Shown here piece after piece: positions 1 to 6,131 of a DNA stretch of 7,837 nt (the stretch's first letter is position 1; each line of letters opens with the position of its first letter). The stretch comes from Chloroflexota bacterium (GTDB taxonomy: Bacteria > Chloroflexota > Anaerolineae > UBA4142). The notes beneath the pieces are model-generated. The model was not told where the DNA came from. It saw nothing but the letters and a program-made list of their open reading frames with translations, and ran no database searches. The stretch is from positions 1-7,837 of the forward strand of contig JAMCRS010000306.1 in NCBI GenBank assembly GCA_023380675.1, given 5' to 3'. A program made the position numbers and the translations under genes.

Positions 1-1
1 C

Positions 2-127
2 AGCCGAGATGATATCGGAACATCCCACCAGCTGGCGGCGACGCTCTCGCTGCTCGGCGAGAGGGAGGCGCACGCGGAACGCAGGAAAGGTATTAGCTAT
101 GGCAGATGGCAAATTACAGACCGGTGA
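2..127 (+). CDS. C-terminal fragment of an unrecognised upstream gene (partial at left edge)
   Basis: A frame open from the left edge runs for 41 codons to a TGA at 125-127. It encodes a hydrophilic, Arg/Glu-rich tail ending in ISYGRWQITDR. Third codon positions are mostly G or C through the first 80 bases, as expected for a coding frame in this DNA. It would overlap the next gene by 29 nt (99-127), and that gene's ribosome binding site lies inside it, so the two would be translationally coupled members of one operon. I do not recognise the family. Because the segment is short, a chance open frame in GC-rich DNA cannot be excluded. The frame of the downstream gene is also open here, but it reads as Arg/Ser-rich sequence with no resemblance to a synthase N-terminus. 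Confidence 0.4.
   Translation, partial: SRDDIGTSHQLAATLSLLGEREAHAERRKGISYGRWQITDR
83..90 (+). promoter_or_regulatory. Ribosome binding site that decides the polyprenyl synthase start
   Basis: AGGAAAGG lies 8 nt before the ATG at 99. The frame is open further upstream and has an earlier ATG at 9, but that one has no purine-rich site before it and would add an Arg/Ser-rich stretch foreign to the family. The start at 99 is therefore preferred. Confidence 0.65.
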
Positions 128-1130
128 TTACCTTCAAGCCGTGGACTCGATGCTGCGCGCCCTGGTCGTTTCGCCCGGCCCGGCGTACGACACTTACTAC
201 GGGATGTTCCGATATCATCTCGGCTGGACCGACATTAATTTCGTCGAGACCAAGACAGATTCGGGCAAACGAATTCGCCCGCTGCTCTGCCTGGTCAGCT
301 GCGAGGCGGTGGGCGGAGACTGGCGGCCGGCGCTGCCGGTCGCGGTCGCGATCGAGCTCGTGCACAATTTCTCGCTCATTCACGACGACATCGAGGACCA
401 AAGCGACGAACGCCGCGGACGGACCGCCGTTTGGAAAGCCTGGGGCCTGGCGCAGGGGCTGAATGCCGGCGACGGCATGTTCATGCTCGCACGCCTCGCG
501 CTCGACCGGTTGTCTCAGCACGGCGTCGCGCCGGACAAGTGCACTCGCATCAATCTGGAATTCGACGCGACCACGCTTGAGTTGTGCCACGGCCAATACC
601 TCGACCTGGGTTTTGAATCCCGGCTCGACGTGACCGTCGACGAATACATCCAAATGATCCGTGGCAAGACCGCGGCGCTCATCTCTTCCGCCACGCGCAT
701 CGGAGCCATGCTCGCGACCGACGACGTCCGGACGATCGACGCGCTTTCACGCTTTGGAGAGAACATCGGACTAGCGTTTCAGGTCACCGACGACATTCTC
801 GGAATCTGGGGCGACCCCTCCGTCACCGGCAAATCCGCGGCCACCGACATCCTGTCCAGGAAAAAGTCGCTGCCTGCGATCTTGGGGCTGAGCGATCGCG
901 TCGTGGGTCCTTCGCTCCAAGAGATCTACCGGCTGCCACAGTTGGAATCAAGCCACGTCACGCGCGTGCTCGAGCTTTTGGACGCGGTGGATGCGCGTCG
1001 GCTGGCTCAGCACCGGGCCGATCAGTACCGCTCCGCCGGCCTCCAGGCGCTGGACGAGTCGGGGCTGGACAATCCGGCAGTGCGCCTATTGCGCGATATT
1101 GCCGATGCAATGACTCGCCGGCAAAAGTAG
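99..1130 (+). CDS. Short-chain polyprenyl diphosphate synthase, probably geranylgeranyl diphosphate synthase (type I)
   Basis: A cytosolic, Mg-dependent prenyltransferase that condenses isopentenyl diphosphate with allylic diphosphates. From the ATG at 99 it is 343 residues, normal for the family. Seen in order: GKRIRP (residues 56-61, IPP binding), the first aspartate-rich motif DDIED (96-100), HGQYLDL (164-170), RGKTAAL (188-194), the second aspartate-rich motif DDILG (231-235) with GDPSVTGK after it, and KK at 255-256. The first motif has no two-residue insertion, there is an aromatic residue (Phe91) five positions before it, and the second motif ends in Gly instead of Asp. In characterised archaeal-type GGPP synthases these features go with a C20 product, so GGPP is the inferred product; FPP or longer chains remain possible. 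The likely role is supplying precursors for carotenoids, quinones or other isoprenoids. It overlaps the upstream partial frame and is convergent with hemW. Confidence 0.93.
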   Translation: MADGKLQTGDYLQAVDSMLRALVVSPGPAYDTYYGMFRYHLGWTDINFVETKTDSGKRIRPLLCLVSCEAVGGDWRPALPVAVAIELVHNFSLIHDDIEDQSDERRGRTAVWKAWGLAQGLNAGDGMFMLARLALDRLSQHGVAPDKCTRINLEFDATTLELCHGQYLDLGFESRLDVTVDEYIQMIRGKTAALISSATRIGAMLATDDVRTIDALSRFGENIGLAFQVTDDILGIWGDPSVTGKSAATDILSRKKSLPAILGLSDRVVGPSLQEIYRLPQLESSHVTRVLELLDAVDARRLAQHRADQYRSAGLQALDESGLDNPAVRLLRDIADAMTRRQK

Positions 1131-1324
1131 GCGGCAGCTTGTCGACGAGCCGGAGTGGGAGTGCGACCGACACACGCCGACGATGGCGTGCACCAAATCC
1201 GTACGGCGAGGCCGGGAGCCGGGCAGAACCTTAGGGCTCGGTTTCGCTAGAGGGCACGGCGAGCACCGGAATGCGGCGACGGCAATGGGGGGCGCGCCGC
1301 GACGACAAGGCACGACAAATAGCG

Positions 1325-1339
1325 GGTCCGTGAGGGACC
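1325..1339. terminator. Weak hairpin in the convergent gap between the synthase and hemW
   Basis: GGTCC (1325-1329) and GGACC (1335-1339) form a 5-bp stem around GTGAG. It lies 15 nt beyond the hemW stop and 195 nt beyond the synthase stop. No good T-run follows on either strand; on the minus strand the flank reads CGCTATTTG. It could act as a weak bidirectional terminator, but the stem is short enough to be chance. The rest of 1131-1353 holds no gene or RNA that I can recognise. Confidence 0.25.
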
Positions 1340-1353
1340 GTGGCCCCACGACC

Positions 1354-2541
1354 TTAAGGCAGAAACCTCCAGAAAACCTCGTTCGAGAGCAGTCTTCCCC
1401 GCGGCGTCAGCCGCACACGGATGTCAGAAGATTCGATCAACTGCAGCTCTTCCAGTTCCTTTAGTTGTATGCGATAGCGATCGCGCACGTCCTGTCCGTA
1501 TCGTCGCGAAAAGGCCGCAAAGCTGACTCCCTCACACAACCTCAGGCCCAAGAACATTCCTTCGGCCATCTCGAGCTCGCGATCGATTTCTTCACGACCG
1601 GCGACGACGCTTTCGCCGCGTTCGACGCGCGCAATATATTCCTGCGGAGCGAGAACGTTCCAATAGCGCGTTCCGCCAAAGTACGAATGCGCGCCTGCGC
1701 CAAATCCGAGATACCACTCGTTGAGCCAATAGGTCGAATTATGGTGAGATTGCCACTGACGACGGTCGCGTCTCGCCCAATTCGAGATTTCGTAGTGCTC
1801 GTAGCCGGCTGCATCCAGCATCGCTTCCGCCATCTCGTACATGTCGGCGGCGAGATCGTCGTCTGGCATGAGATACTTGCCCCGCCTGATCTGGTACTCC
1901 AAGCCGGTGTCGGCTTCGACCTTGAGTGCGTAGAGCGAAAGGTGCTCCGGGCGCATTTCGAGAGCACGCTCGAGCGTCGTCTCCCAGTCCGCGAGTGACT
2001 GCAACGGGAGACCGTAGATCAGGTCGAGATTGATATTTGCAAAGCCGGCCTCGCGCGCGAGGCGGTACGAATCTACGACGTCGGCGACGGTATGACCTCG
2101 GTTCAGGCGCCTGAGCGCGGCGTCGTCAAACGATTGCACTCCGAGGCTGAGGCGGTTCACGCCGGCCCGCAACAGCAGCTGGAGCTTGTCCTGATCGAGC
2201 GTGCCGGGGTTTGCCTCAAGCGTGATCTCAGCGTCAGAGGCGAGCGCAAATGCCTGCCCGCAAGCCTCCATCACGCTCGTAAGCTGCGCGGCTGTCAACA
2301 GCGATGGAGTTCCGCCTCCCAGATAGACTGACCTAGCCCGCCGTCCAGAGTGCCGGTCCCCTTCGATGCGGACCTCTTGTGCGAGCGCGTCGCAATACGG
2401 CTCCATCAAACGGGACAAGTTCGCATACGCGTTGAAATCGCAATACGTGCACCTGATCTTGCAGAATGGAATAAAGAAGAAGAGAGCGATGTCCGTCAGG
2501 TCGGGACCGGCCGCAACAGCCTCCGAATGAATTTCATCCAT
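1354..2541 (-). CDS. hemW: Radical SAM heme chaperone HemW (long annotated as coproporphyrinogen III oxidase-like)
   Basis: A 395-residue radical S-adenosylmethionine protein. The [4Fe-4S] motif is CKIRCTYCDF (Cys27, Cys31, Cys34), the CxxxCxxCxF form typical of HemW; true HemN enzymes have Cys in place of that last Phe. Other family marks: GGGTPS (75-80, SAM binding), LEANPGT (108-114), GVQSFDD (134-140), YEISNWAR (250-257) and HNSTYW (267-272) followed by GAGAHSY (281-287). The C-terminal 60 residues form the usual winged-helix-like tail ending near LTPRGRLLSNEVFW. HemW binds heme and delivers it to membrane hemoproteins; it is not itself thought to be a coproporphyrinogen dehydrogenase. 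The ATG at 2541 has no Shine-Dalgarno sequence, but a perfect TATAAT ends 8 nt before it, so a leaderless message is likely. It is transcribed divergently from the two-component operon. Confidence 0.95.
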   Translation of the reverse strand: MDEIHSEAVAAGPDLTDIALFFFIPFCKIRCTYCDFNAYANLSRLMEPYCDALAQEVRIEGDRHSGRRARSVYLGGGTPSLLTAAQLTSVMEACGQAFALASDAEITLEANPGTLDQDKLQLLLRAGVNRLSLGVQSFDDAALRRLNRGHTVADVVDSYRLAREAGFANINLDLIYGLPLQSLADWETTLERALEMRPEHLSLYALKVEADTGLEYQIRRGKYLMPDDDLAADMYEMAEAMLDAAGYEHYEISNWARRDRRQWQSHHNSTYWLNEWYLGFGAGAHSYFGGTRYWNVLAPQEYIARVERGESVVAGREEIDRELEMAEGMFLGLRLCEGVSFAAFSRRYGQDVRDRYRIQLKELEELQLIESSDIRVRLTPRGRLLSNEVFWRFLP

Positions 2542-2549
2542 CGGCGATC

Positions 2550-2578
2550 ATTATACTCTGCGGCGGCCGGGGCCGCAA
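2550..2578 (-). promoter_or_regulatory. Sigma70-type promoter of hemW, predicted to give a leaderless transcript
   Basis: On the minus strand, TTGCGG (2573-2578) is separated by exactly 17 nt from a consensus TATAAT (2550-2555). Seven nucleotides below the -10 box the start would fall near 2541-2543, at or within two bases of the hemW ATG (2541). No ribosome binding site could fit in that leader. Elements and spacing are read directly from the sequence; the start site is inferred. Confidence 0.7.
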
Positions 2579-2637
2579 TCGCCTGGAGGGCGACGCTGCG
2601 GCTGTTGCCAAGTCGCTTGACATCGCTGGCCGACCTC

Positions 2638-2690
2638 GATGGAGCGACCATTACGCCCGGCCTTTGGTCGGGCTTTAGCGACGCTCCATC
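2638..2690. repeat. 53-nt imperfect palindrome (25-nt arms, TTT loop) between divergent promoters
   Basis: The outer arms GATGGAGCG (2638-2646) and CGCTCCATC (2682-2690) pair perfectly over 9 bp. The inner arms GCCCGGCC (2655-2662) and GGTCGGGC (2666-2673) pair over 8 bp with one G-T pair, around a TTT loop (2663-2665). An 8 x 8 internal mismatch separates the two stems, so the element is exactly symmetric in length (25 + 3 + 25). A competing pairing exists: CTTTAGCG (2673-2680) with CGCTAAAG (2700-2707). If the flanking promoters are right, it lies upstream of both start sites and belongs to neither mRNA. That favours a DNA-level role (protein binding, cruciform) or a dispersed REP-like element over a terminator. 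No second copy was seen in this window. Confidence 0.6.
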
Positions 2691-2791
2691 GCCCCGGCCC
2701 GCTAAAGGCAAAGGGGGAGTCGCGTCAAGGAGGAGCCAGCCGGAGGTCCGCAAAGGACTTTGCAATAGCCGTGCCTGAGACCGGCCCCCTC

Positions 2792-2820
2792 TTGCGCCGG
2801 CTTGATTCAAGTGCTAAGAT
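2792..2820 (+). promoter_or_regulatory. Extended -10 promoter of the two-component operon, predicted near-leaderless
   Basis: TTGCGC (2792-2797), a 17-nt spacer, then TAAGAT (2815-2820) preceded by TGC (2812-2814), an extended -10 element. Initiation about 7 nt downstream would fall near 2827, only about 3 nt before the regulator's ATG at 2830. No Shine-Dalgarno sequence precedes that ATG. The -35 hexamer resembles that of the divergent hemW promoter (TTGCGG), and the spacing is the same. Confidence 0.62.
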
Positions 2821-2829
2821 TGCGGCAAC

Positions 2830-3486
2830 ATGAGCCACTTGGGGACGGTCCGGGTCGTGCTGGCAGACGATCACGCGATGGTACGCAAGGGGATACGCGA
2901 ATTCCTCGAAGAAGACTCGACCATTCGCGTCGTCGCCGAGGCGAGCGACGGCGAGCAGGCGGTTGAGTTCGTCGTGCGCGAGAAACCGGACGTTGCAATC
3001 TTCGATATCCAGATGCCGCGGTTGAACGGTCTGGACGCCCTGCGCCGAGTCAAGTCCGAAGCATCGGGGGTTCGCGTGCTGATGCTCACGGCATTTGACG
3101 ACGAGCCCTATCTATTCGCAGCGCTCAAGGCCGGCGCAAGCGGTTACATGCTCAAGACCGCGAGTCCGGATGAACTTTGCCACGCGGTGCACGCGATCGC
3201 CGACGGCGAAAGCGCGCTTTCGCCGTCGGTGGCCAAGAAACTGGTCCAGCGCGCGACCGGCCAGACCTCCGAATCCGAATACCTCGAAACGCCTTCGGAG
3301 CGCGAGCTCGAAGTGCTGAGGCTGGCTGCGGCCGGGATGAGCAACAAGCAGATCGGCACGAACCTGTCCATCAGCGACCGAACGGTCCAAGGGCACCTCG
3401 CCAACGTATACGCCAAACTCCACGTCGCCACTCGCACAGAAGCCGTTCTGACCGCGCTGCGCGAGAAATGGATCTCGTTGGACTAG
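2830..3486 (+). CDS. NarL/FixJ-family (LuxR-type) response regulator
   Basis: A 218-residue cytoplasmic transcription factor, standard length. The receiver domain covers about residues 6-125: acidic pair Asp13-Asp14, phosphorylation site Asp59 in AIFDIQMP, Thr87 (LMLTAFD) and Lys109 (GYMLKT), so every catalytic position is present. After a linker, the LuxR/GerE helix-turn-helix spans about 152-213, with PSERELEVLRLAAAGMSNKQ and ISDRTVQGHLANVYAKL. The recognition helix reads TVQGHL where TVKTHL or TVRNHL is common, so the DNA target may differ. Its stop codon is followed immediately by the kinase ATG, making the two an operon with coupled translation. By analogy with LiaR/VraR/DesR pairs, phosphorylation by the partner kinase would drive dimerisation and DNA binding. 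The start at 2830 fits the receiver N-terminus and the promoter position. Target genes cannot be told from the sequence; the inverted repeats nearby are candidates for autoregulation. Confidence 0.94.
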   Translation: MSHLGTVRVVLADDHAMVRKGIREFLEEDSTIRVVAEASDGEQAVEFVVREKPDVAIFDIQMPRLNGLDALRRVKSEASGVRVLMLTAFDDEPYLFAALKAGASGYMLKTASPDELCHAVHAIADGESALSPSVAKKLVQRATGQTSESEYLETPSERELEVLRLAAAGMSNKQIGTNLSISDRTVQGHLANVYAKLHVATRTEAVLTALREKWISLD

Positions 3487-5097
3487 ATGTTCCGCGATCT
3501 CCGCACTCAACTCCTCGTCTGGACGCTTCTGCCCCTTACTGTCATTCTGGTCGGCGTGGCCTACCTGGGCGTCAACAGCCACCAGAACGCCATGCGCGAC
3601 ATGGTCTATAACCGCGATGCGGCGCTCGCGCACGTGGTCGCATCGCAATGGACCGGTTCACTCGCCAGCCACGCAACGCTGCTTCCCACACTCGACCCGG
3701 TCCAGTCCACGTGTGACACGGCCTGCGCGGCCTTCGACGGCGGCATCGCGCTGTACGATCCGCCGGATACACTGGTGCGCGGACAGCCTTCGGCCGACAT
3801 ATGGGCGCCGCGCCGAGCACGCGTAGCCGCGCTGATCGGGAACGGCAACAGCAGGTTTGCCTCGCCTTTTCTCGAAAACGGCAAAACCGTGATACTCGTC
3901 GCGAGCGTTCGCGCCGACGGATATCTGGTTGGCGCCTTTACCGCGCCCTCGCTGACGGGGCTGGGATTTGGCGAAATGGGCACGGCCTACGTCGTGGACC
4001 AGTCAGGCGAGATCGTCGCGGATGCGGACCCATCGCAAATCGGTCTGGACCTCGCAAAGGAGGCGGAGATTTCCGACGTGCTGCAGGGCCGGTCGGGCGC
4101 CACGTATCGCACGGACGCAGCGGGGAACGAGCTGGTAATCGGATATGCGCCGATCGCGGGGACCGGCTGGGGACTCGTCATCGAAGAGCCGTGGGCGGCC
4201 GTCGTCGAGCCGATGTTCCAGTATTCGGTGCTGCTGCCGCTCGTCTTCCTGGTCGTCGCGATCGTCGCACTGGGAGCGATATACTTTGGAATCCGGAACG
4301 TCGTCCGTCCGCTGCAGAGGCTCGTGCAAGTGGCCGGCCGAATCGCCTATGGAGATTACGCAGCAGCCTCCCGGACGGTAGGAGGCATACACGAAATCGA
4401 AGAACTGCGTGAGACGTTGGACGGTATGGCGCAGCAAGTTCACGTTTCGCACAATGCGATGCAAAGCTACATTACGGCGATCACGCGCGGGCAGGAAGAC
4501 GAACGAATGCGGCTGGCGCGAGAATTGCACGACGATACGATCCAGTCCTTGATCGCGCTGCAGCAGCGGGTGGAATTGACGCAAAAGGTGATCACAAGGG
4601 ATACGACGCTGGCGAACGAGCGGTTGACCGAGCTCAAGACTCTGGTCGGCGATACGTTGGCGTCGGTCCGCCGATTCGTGCGGGACCTGCGGCCGACCTA
4701 TTTGGCCGAATTGGGGCTGATTCCGGCGCTCGACTCGCTCACGCGGGAAGCCGGCGCCTCGTTCGTCGTACGCGGCAACGAGGTTCGCCTCGATGCGGAG
4801 CGTGAGCTCGTATTATTCCGGATCGTCCAGGAAGCGCTGCGGAACGTCGGAAAACACGCCCGGGCCAGCCAGGTCTCTGTGACACTCTCGTTCGACGAGC
4901 GTGAAGTCACTGCGACGATCCGGGACGACGGGGTGGGCTTTGACGCACCCGAGGCGCCGACGGATTTCGTGCACGCCGGCCATTTCGGTCTCATGGGAAT
5001 GCACGAGCGCGCACAGTTGTTCGGGGGTAACGTATACGTCAAGTCGGCGCCTGGCAAGGGGACCAGCGTTATCGTTTACGTTCCGACCAGGACTTAG
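3487..5097 (+). CDS. Membrane sensor histidine kinase (HisKA_3 family) with extracytoplasmic sensor and HAMP domain
   Basis: A 536-residue inner-membrane kinase, cognate to the preceding regulator. Order: short cytoplasmic N-terminus, transmembrane helix 1 (about 10-30), an extracytoplasmic sensor of about 215 residues with a Cache-like second half (AYVVDQSGEIVADADPSQIG, 167-186), transmembrane helix 2 (about 247-268), HAMP (about 269-322), HisKA_3 dimerisation domain with phospho-acceptor His348 in RELHDD, and a HATPase_c domain with N-box Asn453 (EALRNVGKHA), G1 box DDGVGFD (480-486) and GLMGM (501-505). All catalytic motifs are intact. The sensor contains Cys76 and Cys80 (CDTAC), placed outside the membrane in this topology. 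The ATG directly abuts the regulator's TAG and has no ribosome binding site of its own, so translation probably depends on re-initiation. The ligand is unknown. Domain architecture resembles NarX/LiaS-type kinases, but the sensor is not one I can name. Confidence 0.94.
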   Translation: MFRDLRTQLLVWTLLPLTVILVGVAYLGVNSHQNAMRDMVYNRDAALAHVVASQWTGSLASHATLLPTLDPVQSTCDTACAAFDGGIALYDPPDTLVRGQPSADIWAPRRARVAALIGNGNSRFASPFLENGKTVILVASVRADGYLVGAFTAPSLTGLGFGEMGTAYVVDQSGEIVADADPSQIGLDLAKEAEISDVLQGRSGATYRTDAAGNELVIGYAPIAGTGWGLVIEEPWAAVVEPMFQYSVLLPLVFLVVAIVALGAIYFGIRNVVRPLQRLVQVAGRIAYGDYAAASRTVGGIHEIEELRETLDGMAQQVHVSHNAMQSYITAITRGQEDERMRLARELHDDTIQSLIALQQRVELTQKVITRDTTLANERLTELKTLVGDTLASVRRFVRDLRPTYLAELGLIPALDSLTREAGASFVVRGNEVRLDAERELVLFRIVQEALRNVGKHARASQVSVTLSFDEREVTATIRDDGVGFDAPEAPTDFVHAGHFGLMGMHERAQLFGGNVYVKSAPGKGTSVIVYVPTRT

Positions 5098-5308
5098 CCG
5101 AGGACCTGTGGAGGCGCGGCCGCTTCGGGCCAATGCAAAGCAGATAGAGGCCGAAGCCGATATTGGTGAATTAGTCCTCTTCACTGCTCCGCATCAGTTA
5201 TGCTGAACCAAAGCGGCGGGCTGTGATGGTAAAACCCAATAATCGCCAACCGCACTGAGTGGACCTACCCGCCAAACGGCCTACTGGACCCGCGCCGAAT
5301 CCATTGCA

Positions 5309-5334
5309 GAATGCCTACCTGACAGTAGGCATTC
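5309..5334. repeat. Perfect 10-bp inverted repeat upstream of the DoxX gene (operator or terminator)
   Basis: GAATGCCTAC (5309-5318) and GTAGGCATTC (5325-5334) are perfect complements around a CTGACA loop; three further pairs can form if one T bulges. On the plus strand TTGCTTCT follows, a poor T-run, so as a terminator of the kinase transcript (whose stop is 212 nt upstream) it would be weak. Its position, about 55 nt before a plausible -10 box of the DoxX gene, would also suit a binding site for a dimeric regulator. The sequence does not decide between these. Confidence 0.55.
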
Positions 5335-5386
5335 TTGCTTCTGGCAGACGGGGTAAAAGGCGATGGTGGAATGGCTCCGGACGTCG

Positions 5387-5392
5387 TAGAAT
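5387..5392 (+). promoter_or_regulatory. Possible -10 element for the DoxX gene
   Basis: TAGAAT matches TATAAT at five of six positions and lies 30 nt before the ATG, giving a leader of about 24 nt that contains a good ribosome binding site. No convincing -35 hexamer is present at 16-18 nt (the region reads ATGGTGG), so an activator may be needed, or the call may be wrong. Confidence 0.4.
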
Positions 5393-5410
5393 GCAGGTGA
5401 AGTCAAATAC

Positions 5411-5416
5411 AGGAGG
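5411..5416 (+). promoter_or_regulatory. Strong Shine-Dalgarno site of the DoxX gene
   Basis: A full AGGAGG, 6 nt before the ATG at 5423. It fixes the start and contrasts with hemW and the response regulator, which lack any such site. Confidence 0.8.
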
Positions 5417-5422
5417 ATAGAA

Positions 5423-6013
5423 ATGGCACAGATAGTCACTCGCAATGGTTCTCAGATCACCGACCCGCCCGTTTCCAAGTTCTTGTTTTCGGACACGCGG
5501 TTCGCGTGGATCTGGCTGATAGTCCGGCTTTACCTCGCCTACACTTGGCTCGAGTCCGGCTTTGGCAAGCTGACGGGCACCGGTTGGGTCGACGGCGGCT
5601 CGGCGCTCAAGGGCTTTTGGGTCAATGCACTCAAGGTGGACCCCAAGCCGGTGATCACTTTCGACTGGTACCGGCAATTCATTCAATTCATGGTCGACAG
5701 CCAGTCGTACGTCTGGTTCGGTAAGCTCGTCGCTACCGGCGAGTTCCTGATCGGCATCGCGTTGCTGCTCGGCGCATTCACGGGCATCGCAGCATTCTTC
5801 GGCGGATTCATGAACTGGAACTTTATGATGGCTGGCTCGGCGAGCGTCAATCCAATGTTCTTCACCCTGTCGGTCCTCCTGATCCTGGCCTGGAAGACGG
5901 CCGGTTATTGGGGACTGGATCGGTACTTGCTCCCCCTGCTCGGCACACCCTGGAAGCCCGGTTTTGCGGTAAACTCTCGGGCTCCGGCGACCAGTGCTTC
6001 GGTGGCAGAATAG
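5423..6013 (+). CDS. DoxX-family integral membrane protein (DoxD/thiosulfate:quinone oxidoreductase-like)
   Basis: A 196-residue membrane protein with four likely transmembrane helices at about residues 26-46, 98-118, 119-137 and 144-162, and short soluble ends. The first helix carries the family pattern Arg...Tyr...Trp...SGFGKLTGTGW (35-55); the second begins after GKLVATGEFLIG (100-111). The roughly 50-residue loop between helices 1 and 2, with DGGSALKGFW and a WYRQFIQ stretch, is the longer form seen in DoxD-like members rather than the smallest DoxX proteins. Some relatives are subunits of thiosulfate:quinone oxidoreductase; others associate with membrane redox-stress complexes. There are no cysteines and no partner DoxA gene here, so the substrate stays open. 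It appears monocistronic: own ribosome binding site, possible own promoter, and a strong terminator 10 nt after the stop. Confidence 0.88.
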   Translation: MAQIVTRNGSQITDPPVSKFLFSDTRFAWIWLIVRLYLAYTWLESGFGKLTGTGWVDGGSALKGFWVNALKVDPKPVITFDWYRQFIQFMVDSQSYVWFGKLVATGEFLIGIALLLGAFTGIAAFFGGFMNWNFMMAGSASVNPMFFTLSVLLILAWKTAGYWGLDRYLLPLLGTPWKPGFAVNSRAPATSASVAE

Positions 6014-6023
6014 CGCTCACACA

Positions 6024-6062
6024 AAGGCGGTCGCCCGTGCGGGGGCGACCGCCTTGTTTTTT
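6024..6062 (+). terminator. Intrinsic (Rho-independent) terminator of the DoxX gene
   Basis: A perfect 13-bp stem, AAGGCGGTCGCCC (6024-6036) with GGGCGACCGCCTT (6043-6055), has a GTGCGG loop and is followed by GTTTTTT (6056-6062). It begins 10 nt after the DoxX stop codon, so the next gene must have its own promoter. Confidence 0.95.
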
Positions 6063-6122
6063 CGATTTCGGCGAATGGCGCGAATTCCGAACGCCGTTCG
6101 ACACTGGCTCCAAACGCAGAAC

Positions 6123-6131
6123 TGCTATTAG
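6123..6131 (+). promoter_or_regulatory. Possible extended -10 element for the HMA-like gene
   Basis: TGC followed by TATTAG (6126-6131), an extended -10 form also seen at the response-regulator promoter. Initiation would fall near 6138, just before the in-frame ATG at 6141, so the transcript could be near-leaderless and begin at the second ATG, not the one at 6132. No -35 hexamer and no ribosome binding site are apparent. The strong terminator upstream means some promoter must lie in 6063-6131. Confidence 0.4.

Larger units (their letters stand above)
5098..5422. other. 325-nt intergenic region between the sensor kinase and the DoxX gene
   Basis: No credible coding frame, tRNA or known riboswitch was seen. 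The first part contains a bulged inverted repeat (CTTCGGGCC at 5123-5131 with GGCCGAAG at 5149-5156) without a T-run, and a GGCGGG/CCCGCC pair (5214-5219 and 5269-5274) that may be chance. The right part carries a perfect 10-bp inverted repeat, a possible -10 box and the DoxX ribosome binding site, listed separately. The stretch around 5160-5250 is richer in A+T than the flanking genes. Confidence 0.5.

Noticed and set aside
1131..1353. Possible structured RNA in the convergent gap
   Set aside because: Checked by eye for tRNA T-loop, SRP RNA and RNase P signatures; none found, and the GC-rich short stems are what chance gives here.
2738..2745. Strong Shine-Dalgarno-like AAGGAGGA
   Set aside because: No ATG, GTG or TTG with a credible reading frame follows within a useful distance; the next real start (2830) is about 85 nt away.
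2496..2810. Minus-strand open frame covering the hemW-regulator intergenic region
   Set aside because: It overlaps the hemW start and both promoters, includes the 53-nt palindrome, and its Pro/Arg/Ser-rich translation has no domain.
5123..5156. Bulged inverted repeat just after the kinase as a terminator
   Set aside because: The stem has a bulge and a 17-nt loop, and no T-run follows, so termination is not supported.
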